A stretch of DNA of 64,000 nucleotides from an uncultured Clostridia bacterium. Its GTDB lineage: Bacteria > Bacillota > Clostridia > Christensenellales > Borkfalkiaceae. The notes under the pieces were generated by a model that was given only the letters and a program-made list of their open reading frames with translations, did not search any database and was not told the origin of the DNA. The position numbers were made by a program, and so were the translations under genes. Shown one piece after another: positions 44,559 to 50,939 of this stretch (positions are counted from its first letter, which is position 1; each line of letters begins with the position of its first letter). The stretch covers positions 124,001 through 188,000 of the forward strand of contig CANRAR010000001.1 of NCBI GenBank assembly GCA_947628675.1, in the 5' to 3' direction.

Positions 44559-44667
44559 CGACAATTGTGCAATGAAGAGAATGCAAATGCGTGGTAAATT
44601 CATTGCAAAAGCAGAGCAAATGCAAATCAAAGAGGGAGTCGCCCGAGCGGGCGGCTCCCAAAATTTT

Positions 44668-44730
44668 GTTCCCGCGCGCCGCGCCGCCGCCTCCCCCTAC
44701 GGGGGAGGCGGCGGCGCGGCGCGCGGGAAC
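44668..44730. repeat. Perfect 30-bp-stem hairpin
   Basis: Thirty bases beginning GTTCCCGCGCGCC pair with no mismatch around a TAC loop. It is flanked by A-rich sequence, so it does not look like an ordinary terminator on the plus strand. Confidence 0.8.
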
Positions 44731-45003
44731 AAAAAAATAAAAAAATAATGTCACATATCCCAAAAAGAAAAAGGAAAGTATGGTAAAATGAAAACGATCG
44801 GAAGCGCGTAAAAAACTCAAAGCCGAAAAAGCCGACCCCGAAAAAACCGAAAGCATAAAAACGCGAAAAGCAAAAATCGAAGAGTAAAATTCTAAAAACA
44901 AAAACCGAAAAATAAAAATTCAAGAATAAAAATTCAAGAACAAAAACCGAAGGACAAAAATCGAAAAAATCGAAAAGAAAAACTAAAAAACAAAAAGCGC
45001 AAA

Positions 45004-46185
45004 TCAGACAAAGAGTGTGGCGGCGTCGCTCTCAACGCGGGAGGTGAGGGCGGCGTAGAGTCGCGCGGCTTTGAGGTCGGTATCCAAACAGGCGCGCGCC
45101 GTCTTATCGAGGCGGGCGATGTCGCTTTTCTTTACGAGCACGGGGAGTTTGCCCGCGGCGAGGGCGGAAAAAATTTCCTCGGCGCCCTCCTTCTTCACGG
45201 CGAGCACGTTGCAGTAGAGGGGGGAGGCGAGAAAGTCGCGCACGGCCTTCAGGGTGACGCCCAAAAAATTCTGCGCGAGGATGCGCTTGATGCGCGCCCG
45301 TGTGTAGCGCTTGGAGACCACCTTTTCGAGGAGGGCATCGTAATCGGGCGTGGTTTGGGAGAGTGTTTTGAGGCGGTTCTCGAGCCCCTCCGCGCAGTCG
45401 GGCGAAAGAGAAATTTGCTCCGCGGAAGTTACGGCGAGGGCGCACATCGCGGCGGTCTTGAAACCCGCGGGGGCGCGCATGGGGCAGTCGTCGAAGACGG
45501 GGGCGGGTACGTTCTTTCTGATGAGGCGGCGGTACTTTTTGAAGTCGCCCATCGCAAGGCGCAAGGAGGCCGCGGAGGAGAAGTCGGCGCGCAGAATTTC
45601 TTCGCCGTAGCCGCCGCCCATGCGCGGGATGGGCAGGGGCTCCATCTTGCTCTTCTCTGTAAGCAGCGCGTGGCAGTACTCGCCGCCCAAGATGTTGTTG
45701 GGAGAGACGAGGAGGGCTTCGTCGATCTCGGGGTGCAGCGCGGAGAGGGCGGCGTTGCGCGCACGGATGTACGAGCCGCCGTCCGCCATGTTCTCTTTGA
45801 GCGCCGCCTTGAAGGCCTTGTCCTCGGAGGCGAGCGCCCTGCCGAGGGCGAGGAAATCCTCCTTCGTGCCGCTCTCGCACCCGAAGGCGAGCGTACTGAC
45901 GGCGGGGATCGCCGAGAGGATATGCACGGCGCCCTGCGCGAAGAGTTCGGCGGGGGAGACGGCAAAGGAAACGGGCAGTTCTATTACGACGTCCGCGCCG
46001 CCCAAGATCGCATGGCGGGCGCGCGTGTACTTGCCCGCGACGGCGGCTTCGCCCCGCTGGGTGAAATCTCCGCTCATGATGCAGAGAATTTTATCGCACC
46101 CGCTCGCCTCGCGGATGCGCCCGAGTTGATACGCGTGTCCGTTGTGGAAGGGATTATATTCCGAGATGACCGCACAAAATTTCAT
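45004..46185 (-). CDS. tmcAL: tRNA(Met) cytidine acetate ligase
   Basis: TmcAL makes N4-acetylcytidine at the wobble base of elongator tRNA-Met from acetate and ATP. The 393-residue protein has the nucleotidyltransferase motif YNPFHNGH near residue 10, MSGDFTQRGE, and VIELPVSFAVSPAELFA. A basic C-terminal region (KRYTRARIKRIL) fits tRNA binding. It needs acetate, and pta-ackA lie just beside it in the opposite direction; the pairing may be chance. Confidence 0.92.
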   Translation of the reverse strand: MKFCAVISEYNPFHNGHAYQLGRIREASGCDKILCIMSGDFTQRGEAAVAGKYTRARHAILGGADVVIELPVSFAVSPAELFAQGAVHILSAIPAVSTLAFGCESGTKEDFLALGRALASEDKAFKAALKENMADGGSYIRARNAALSALHPEIDEALLVSPNNILGGEYCHALLTEKSKMEPLPIPRMGGGYGEEILRADFSSAASLRLAMGDFKKYRRLIRKNVPAPVFDDCPMRAPAGFKTAAMCALAVTSAEQISLSPDCAEGLENRLKTLSQTTPDYDALLEKVVSKRYTRARIKRILAQNFLGVTLKAVRDFLASPLYCNVLAVKKEGAEEIFSALAAGKLPVLVKKSDIARLDKTARACLDTDLKAARLYAALTSRVESDAATLFV

Positions 46186-46203
46186 TTTTTCACCGCGCGC
46201 GCC

Positions 46204-46232
46204 TTTACAATTTCCCCAAAAGGGTGTATAAT
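46204..46232 (+). promoter_or_regulatory. Promoter of the pta-ackA operon
   Basis: TTTACA, 17 bp, TATAAT, 74 bp before the pta start codon. Confidence 0.75.
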
Positions 46233-46305
46233 ATAGGAAAATATTTCCCGTGCATTATTATACACGATGTGCGGCGAAAAATAAAGTGGAACGGAGAAAA
46301 AAATC

Positions 46306-47343
46306 ATGGCGTTTATGGACAAGGTAAAGTCGTTCGGCAGAAAAGTGATGGAGAGCGGCACCATCATCGAAACGATCAAGGAAAAGGCCGCGGCCGTCGA
46401 TAAGAAGATCGTCCTCTGCGAGGGCGAGGACAGGCGCGTCGTCGAAGCGGCGTACATCTGCACCCGCGATAAGATCGCGCGCATCGTGCTGCTCGGCAAT
46501 GCCGACCAGATCAAAGTGAACAATCCCGAGATCAACCTCGAGGGCGTGGAGATCATCGACCCTGCGACGTCGCCCAAACTCGAGGAATACGCGGCGCTCC
46601 TCTACGAACTGCGCAAGGCGAAGGGCATGACGGAGGAGGAGGCCAAGGAGCAGGCGAAGGACGCGACGTTCTTCGGCGCTTTGATGCTCAAGAGCGGCGA
46701 TGCGGACGGGCTCGTCTCGGGCGCCTGCCATTCGACGGCGAACACGCTCCGCCCCGGGCTTCAAATCATTAAAACGGCGCCCGGCGTTGCCGCGGTCTCG
46801 AGTTTTATGATCATGTCGGGCTCCAACAGATATGTGGAGGACAACGTGTTGGTGTTTGCAGACTGCGGCCTCAACCCCACCTACACGGCGGAGGGGCTCG
46901 CCGACTGCGCCATCGCCACGGCGAAGAGCGCCAAGGAGATCGCGGGCATCGAGCCCCGCGTCGCCATGCTCTCCTTCTCCACGAAGGGAAGCGCCAAGCA
47001 CGATAACGTCACCCTCGTGCAGGAGGCGACCCGCATCGCAAAGGAGAAGGCGCCGGAACTTACCCTCGACGGCGAACTGCAATTCGACGCCGCCCTCGTG
47101 CCCGAAGTCGCAGCCCTGAAAGCACCCGATTCCAAGGTGGCGGGTCACGCCAACGTGCTCATCTTCCCCGACCTGCAATCGGGCAACATCGGCTACAAGA
47201 TCGCAGAGCGCCTCGGCGGCTTCCAAGCCATCGGCCCCATCTGCCAAGGGTTTGCAAAGCCCCTCAACGACCTCTCGCGCGGTTGCAAATCTTCGGACAT
47301 CGTGTGCGCGGTCGCCATCACCGCCATCCAAGCGGTGCAATAA
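46306..47343 (+). CDS. pta: Phosphate acetyltransferase
   Basis: Pta converts acetyl-CoA and phosphate to acetyl phosphate and CoA. The 345-residue protein is the short form without the N-terminal regulatory domain. Conserved features are VLCEGEDRRVVEAA, KSGDADGLVSGACHSTANTLRPGLQII, and the C-terminal FPDLQSGNIGYKIAERLGG. It is 44 bp from ackA, and together they make ATP and acetate in fermentation. Confidence 0.97.
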   Translation: MAFMDKVKSFGRKVMESGTIIETIKEKAAAVDKKIVLCEGEDRRVVEAAYICTRDKIARIVLLGNADQIKVNNPEINLEGVEIIDPATSPKLEEYAALLYELRKAKGMTEEEAKEQAKDATFFGALMLKSGDADGLVSGACHSTANTLRPGLQIIKTAPGVAAVSSFMIMSGSNRYVEDNVLVFADCGLNPTYTAEGLADCAIATAKSAKEIAGIEPRVAMLSFSTKGSAKHDNVTLVQEATRIAKEKAPELTLDGELQFDAALVPEVAALKAPDSKVAGHANVLIFPDLQSGNIGYKIAERLGGFQAIGPICQGFAKPLNDLSRGCKSSDIVCAVAITAIQAVQ

Positions 47344-47387
47344 TTTGTCGCCGCACAAAAAATAACGCGCAAAAAGGAGAGCGTTCC

Positions 47388-48581
47388 ATGAAAATTCTGG
47401 TCATCAACGCGGGCAGTTCCTCGCTCAAATATCAACTCATCGACATGGAGACGGAGGAAGTTCTCGCCAAGGGAGGGTGCGAGCGCATCGGCATCGACGG
47501 CGGCAAACTCACCCACAAGGCGCACGGACAGACCTTCGTCATCGAGCAAAACCTTCCCGATCACACCGTCGCCATCTCCCTCGTCCTCAAAGAACTCGTG
47601 GACGGGAAGGCGGGCGTCATCTCCTCGATGGACGAGATCGACGCCGTGGGGCACCGCGTGGTCGCCTCGGGCGAGGCATTTACCAAGACGACGCTCGTCA
47701 CCGACGAAGTGATGGAGACGATGGAGGAGATCAAGGAACTTGCGCCCCTCCACAATCCCGCCGCCATTTTGGGCGTCAACGCCTGCCGCGCCGTGATGCC
47801 GGGCAAGAAGATGGCGCTCGTGTTTGACACCTCCTTCCATGCGACGATGCCCGACTATGCGCACCTCTACGCCATCGACTACGACGACTACAAGACGTAC
47901 AAGGTGAGAAAGTACGGCGCGCACGGCACTTCGCACAAATACGTTTCGCAGGCGGCGGCGGAGTATCTCGGCAAGAAGCCCGAGGAGCTGAAGATCGTCA
48001 CTTGCCATTTGGGCAACGGCTCCTCCATCTCGGCGGTGGACGGCGGCAAGTGCATCGATACCTCGATGGGCTTCACGCCCCTCGCGGGCGTTCCCATGGG
48101 GACGCGCAGCGGCGACATCGATTACGCCGCCGTGGAATTTCTATGCCGCAAGAAGGGCATGACGATGGCGGAGGGGCTCAACTATCTCAACAAGAAGTGC
48201 GGGATGCTCGGCGTTTCGGGCGTCTCTTCCGACTTCCGCGATCTCACCGCAGCGGCGGACGCGGGCAACTACCGCGCCAAACTCGCGCTCGAGATGTTCG
48301 CCTATTCGTGCAAGAAGTACGTGGGCGCCTACATGGCGGCTCTCGGCGGGCTGGACGTCATCGTGTTTACGGCGGGCGTCGGCGAGAACACGCCCTCGGT
48401 GCGCGCGGACATCTGCCACGGGCTCGAGGCATTCGGCGTGAAGATGGACGACAAGAAGAATGAGTACGAGAACGACGGCGCCATCCACGACCTCTCGGCG
48501 AGGGGTTCCAAGGTGAAGATCCTCGTCATTCCCACCAACGAAGAGCTCGTCATCGCGCGCGAGACGGCCGCCCTCCTCTGA
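47388..48581 (+). CDS. ackA: Acetate kinase
   Basis: AckA transfers phosphate from acetyl phosphate to ADP. The 397-residue enzyme starts MKILVINAGSSSLKYQL (ATG after AAAGGAG at 47388, not the earlier frame of the track). ASKHA-fold motifs include FDTSFHATMP, HGTSHKYVSQ, HLGNGSSISAVDGG and FTAGVGENTP. It completes the acetate-forming ATP-yielding step after pta. Confidence 0.98.
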   Translation: MKILVINAGSSSLKYQLIDMETEEVLAKGGCERIGIDGGKLTHKAHGQTFVIEQNLPDHTVAISLVLKELVDGKAGVISSMDEIDAVGHRVVASGEAFTKTTLVTDEVMETMEEIKELAPLHNPAAILGVNACRAVMPGKKMALVFDTSFHATMPDYAHLYAIDYDDYKTYKVRKYGAHGTSHKYVSQAAAEYLGKKPEELKIVTCHLGNGSSISAVDGGKCIDTSMGFTPLAGVPMGTRSGDIDYAAVEFLCRKKGMTMAEGLNYLNKKCGMLGVSGVSSDFRDLTAAADAGNYRAKLALEMFAYSCKKYVGAYMAALGGLDVIVFTAGVGENTPSVRADICHGLEAFGVKMDDKKNEYENDGAIHDLSARGSKVKILVIPTNEELVIARETAALL

Positions 48582-48618
48582 TTTTTCGCAAAATCCGTAA
48601 AACCGACGCGAAAAACGA

Positions 48619-48647
48619 TTGACAGGAAGGCGTAAATCAAATATAAT
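48619..48647 (+). promoter_or_regulatory. Consensus promoter of the DUF177-rpmF operon
   Basis: TTGACA, 17 bp, TATAAT, a perfect match. The predicted start near 48654 leaves about 4 nt before the ATG. Confidence 0.85.
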
Positions 48648-48657
48648 TAACAAGTCC

Positions 48658-49056
48658 ATGATTCCCCAAATAGACGTGCGGAACTGTGTCGCGCGGAAAA
48701 GTTATGCGGGCGAACTCGAATTTTCCTTCGCCGCGGAGGACGAACTATTGGATATTCCGTTCGTCTCCTTTGCTTCTCCCGTCACGGCGCACCTCCGCTA
48801 CGAGATCTTCGAGGACGATGCGGTGGAAGTGAAGGGCACGGTCTCGTTCACCCTGCGGGGCGAATGTTCGAGGTGCCTTACGGAGACGGAGGAGACCTTC
48901 TCCCACGAGGCGGAAGCCCTGTTTCTTCCCGCCGAGCCCCTCGGAGAGGAGTACGGCTATTCGGGCGGTGTGGTGGACTTAAAGGAGTTCTTGCGGGATA
49001 CGGTGGCGTTCGCGCTCCCCGCGCGGCTCCTGTGCGAAACCTGCAAAGAGGAATAA
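48658..49056 (+). CDS. DUF177 (YceD-like) protein
   Basis: The 132-residue protein has the family's ECSRCL and CETCKEE Cys pairs near residues 67 and 127, set in a small beta-rich fold. DUF177 proteins are linked to large-subunit rRNA metabolism and nearly always precede rpmF, as here. No Shine-Dalgarno precedes the ATG, and the promoter position implies an almost leaderless mRNA. It is 24 bp from rpmF. Confidence 0.88.
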   Translation: MIPQIDVRNCVARKSYAGELEFSFAAEDELLDIPFVSFASPVTAHLRYEIFEDDAVEVKGTVSFTLRGECSRCLTETEETFSHEAEALFLPAEPLGEEYGYSGGVVDLKEFLRDTVAFALPARLLCETCKEE

Positions 49057-49080
49057 TGACACAAAGTGAGGTAAAGAAAG

Positions 49081-49269
49081 ATGGCGGTTCCCAAGAGTAA
49101 ACAATCGAAGAGCAGAACAAACAAGCGCTTCGCCAACTACAAGGCGACGGCGGCGACCCTTGTGGAGTGCCCGCACTGCCACGAGTTGAAGGTCGCGCAT
49201 CAGGTCTGCAAGAACTGCGGCTACTACGACGGCAAGGAAGTCGTCGCACAAAAAGAAGAGAAGAAATAA
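49081..49269 (+). CDS. rpmF: 50S ribosomal protein L32, zinc-binding type
   Basis: The 62-residue protein has MAVPKSKQSKSRTNKRFANY and an intact zinc ribbon, CPHCHELK and CKNCGYYDG. It shares a transcript with the DUF177 gene and ends at a clear terminator. Confidence 0.97.
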   Translation: MAVPKSKQSKSRTNKRFANYKATAATLVECPHCHELKVAHQVCKNCGYYDGKEVVAQKEEKK

Positions 49270-49273
49270 GTAC

Positions 49274-49299
49274 AAAAGCGGACAATGCGTCCGCTTTTT
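49274..49299 (+). terminator. Intrinsic terminator after rpmF
   Basis: AAAAGCGGAC pairs with GTCCGCTTTT over AATGC, followed by a T-run. Confidence 0.9.
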
Positions 49300-49317
49300 G
49301 TTCACGGGGAGTAGAGT

Positions 49318-49959
49318 ATGAACAAGACGGCGTTTTTCAATCTTTCGTACGGGGTGTACCTCTGCACGACGTGGGACGAAGGCAAGCCCGTGGGTTGCGT
49401 CGCCAACAGCGCGATGCAGGTGACTTCGGAGCCCGCCACCATTGCGGTGAGCCTCAACCGCGTCAACCACACGCACAAGTGCGTGGAGGAGACGGGGTAC
49501 TTCACCGTGTGCGTCCTCGGCGAGAAGTGCGACCCGCAGCTTATCGGAACGTTTGGGTTCCGCTCCTCGCGCGACGTCGATAAATTCGAAAAGACGCCCT
49601 ACGCCGTACGCGGCAAGATGCCCGTGCCCGACGGGTGCCTCTGCTACTTCGCCTGCAAGGTGGTGAGCAAGATGGAGACCTCCACGCACACCGTGTTCCT
49701 CGGCGAAGTGTACGACGCCGAAGTTCTGCACGGCGGCAAGCCCATGACGTACGCCTACTATCATCAGGTGTTGAAGGGCAAGACGAGCGTCAACGCGCCC
49801 ACCTATGTCGAGCAGGAGAAAAAAGAGGGCGGGAAGCGGTACGTCTGCAAAGTGTGCGGCTATGAGTACGACGGGGATATTCCCTTTGAGGATCTGCCCG
49901 AGGACTGGACGTGCCCCCTGTGCGGCGTCGGCAAGGAGATGTTCGAGGCGGTGGAATAG
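49318..49959 (+). CDS. High-molecular-weight rubredoxin (flavin reductase fused to rubredoxin)
   Basis: The 213-residue protein joins a flavin-reductase-like FMN domain ([28 protein letters not shown]) to a C-terminal rubredoxin domain ([12 protein letters not shown] and [11 protein letters not shown]) that binds one iron through four Cys. Such proteins take electrons from NAD(P)H and pass them to oxygen-reducing flavoproteins or rubrerythrin. The rubredoxin part is the short form lacking the usual loop of about ten residues. It likely helps the cell survive oxygen. Confidence 0.92.
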   Translation: MNKTAFFNLSYGVYLCTTWDEGKPVGCVANSAMQVTSEPATIAVSLNRVNHTHKCVEETGYFTVCVLGEKCDPQLIGTFGFRSSRDVDKFEKTPYAVRGKMPVPDGCLCYFACKVVSKMETSTHTVFLGEVYDAEVLHGGKPMTYAYYHQVLKGKTSVNAPTYVEQEKKEGGKRYVCKVCGYEYDGDIPFEDLPEDWTCPLCGVGKEMFEAVE

Positions 49960-50201
49960 GGAGGGGATTAATGTTGCCCCTCATTCGGAAAAGGCTCCTC
50001 ATATCATACGGTCGCCTTTTCCGAAAACCACAAGGAAGGTCCCCTGTGTCCCCCTCCCCGCGGCGAAACCGCGGGGAGGGGGATATTTTTGGCATTTTCG
50101 CGCGTGTTGCAGGGCACAAACGGGGAGGGGGATATTTTTAAGGTGCACGTGAGTGTGAGGGAGAAAAAACGGCGGGAGCCGTATTTTTTTGCGGGAAATT
50201 G
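49960..50201. other. Gene-free stretch after the rubredoxin gene
   Basis: It contains the hairpin at 50049-50090 and then a second, solitary copy of that hairpin's right arm (GGGGAGGGGGATATTTTT) at about 50122-50139. No gene is credible. Confidence 0.55.
50049..50090 (+). terminator. CCCCCTCCCC-type hairpin, copy 3, with T-run
   Basis: TCCCCCTCCCCGCGG pairs perfectly with its complement over a CGAAA loop and is followed by TATTTTT, so this copy can act as a terminator for the rubredoxin gene. Confidence 0.75.
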
Positions 50202-50230
50202 TTGACAATTACCCTGCGGGGGTATATAAT
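50202..50230 (+). promoter_or_regulatory. Promoter of the csoR-copA operon
   Basis: TTGACA, 17 bp, TATAAT, a perfect consensus. The spacer is filled by a CsoR box, so repression by CsoR should be direct. Confidence 0.9.
50210..50224. promoter_or_regulatory. CsoR operator 1
   Basis: TACCCTGCGGGGGTA differs by one base from the TACCCTACGGGGGTA core that I recall for the Bacillus subtilis copZA operator. It lies exactly between -35 and -10. Confidence 0.8.
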
Positions 50231-50240
50231 AAAAAAGAAG

Positions 50241-50257
50241 ATACCCATTAGGGGTAT
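50241..50257. promoter_or_regulatory. CsoR operator 2
   Basis: ATACCCATTAGGGGTAT is a second G-tract palindrome of the same type, just after the predicted transcription start. Confidence 0.7.
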
Positions 50258-50311
50258 TTGGAGAAACGGTACGGAAAGAGAAGAAAGAGAAGAAAGGAAG
50301 GGAAGGAAAGG

Positions 50312-50543
50312 AAACTGCTTTTATGAAGAGGAAAGACGTACGGTGCGCTGTTCGTAAGGCGAGAGAAAGAAACTGCTTTTATGAAGAGGAAAGACGTACG
50401 GTGCGCTGTTCGTAAGGCGAGAGAAAGAAACTGCTTTTATGAAGAGGAAAGACGTACGGTGCGCTGTTCGTAAGGCGAGAGAAAGAAACAGTTGTTATGA
50501 AGAGGAAAGACGTACGGTGCGCTGTTCGTAAGGCGAGAAAAAA
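50312..50543 (+). repeat. Four tandem 58-bp repeats in the leader of the copper operon
   Basis: Each unit contains AACTGCTTTTATGAAGAGGA, then AAGACGTACGGTGCGCTGTT and CGTAAGGCGAGAGAAAG. Copies align at 50315, 50373, 50431 and 50489; the first three are nearly identical and the fourth varies (CAGTTGTTATGA). Each carries an ATG with a short basic, Cys-containing reading frame: 30 codons in copies 1 to 3, 18 in copy 4, beginning MKRKDVRCAVRKAR. No good ribosome site precedes them. The array is downstream of the promoter, so it is transcribed in a leader of about 335 nt. Confidence 0.9.
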
Positions 50544-50572
50544 TAAATTGTAGTTCAAAAGGAGAGAAAGAG

Positions 50573-50938
50573 ATGGATCATAGTTCGGTAGAAGAAAAAA
50601 GCGCGGTTTGCTGCTGTGAAGGGGACAAGGCAGAAGTGGAAAGCGGGAATTGCTGCTGCGGGGAGCGCAAGACGGTGCGCTCTTCCGAGGAAAAGAAGGA
50701 ATTGACGATCCGCATCAACCGCATCGCGGGGCAACTCGGCGGCGTGAAGCGCATGGTGGAGGAGGACAAGTACTGCGAGGATGTTCTGGTGCAACTTGCC
50801 GCCGTCGATAAGGCGGTGAGGAGCCTCACGGCGCTCATCTTGACGCGGCATATGCACCGCTGCATCGTGCGCGACGTGCAGAGCGGCGACGTGGATGCGC
50901 TCGACGGCGTCGCCGAACTCTTTAAGCGGTTTATCTGA
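50573..50938 (+). CDS. csoR: CsoR-family copper-sensing repressor with Cys-rich N-terminus
   Basis: CsoR is an all-helical DNA-binding protein that releases its operator on Cu(I) binding. The Cu ligands are present: Cys68, His93 and Cys97, with the family spacing. The DUF156 core is RINRIAGQLGGVKRMVEEDKYCEDVL. Unusually, a 40-residue N-terminal extension carries two CCC triplets, at residues 13-15 and 27-29. AGGAGAG precedes the ATG at 50573. It is followed by copA one base after its stop. Confidence 0.93.
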   Translation: MDHSSVEEKSAVCCCEGDKAEVESGNCCCGERKTVRSSEEKKELTIRINRIAGQLGGVKRMVEEDKYCEDVLVQLAAVDKAVRSLTALILTRHMHRCIVRDVQSGDVDALDGVAELFKRFI

Positions 50939-50939
50939 G

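Larger units (their letters stand above)
44382..45003. other. Gene-free AT-rich island with repeats and giant hairpin
   Basis: No convincing gene lies here. From the left it holds direct repeats (44411-44558), a 12-bp-stem hairpin (44634-44659), a perfect 30-bp-stem hairpin (44668-44730), a promoter-like TATGGTAAAATG (44782-44793), and degenerate 14-15-bp A-rich tandem units (AAAAATTCAAGAAxA, about 44895-44995). The minus-strand ORFs are Phe-rich shadows of the A-rich run. Confidence 0.6.

Noticed and set aside
44336-44923. Phe-rich minus-strand ORFs in the repeat island
   Set aside because: They cross the 30-bp GC hairpin and A-rich tandem units; the composition reflects the repeats, not a protein.
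50312-50543. CRISPR array
   Set aside because: The 58-bp units are head to tail with no spacers and no cas genes are near.
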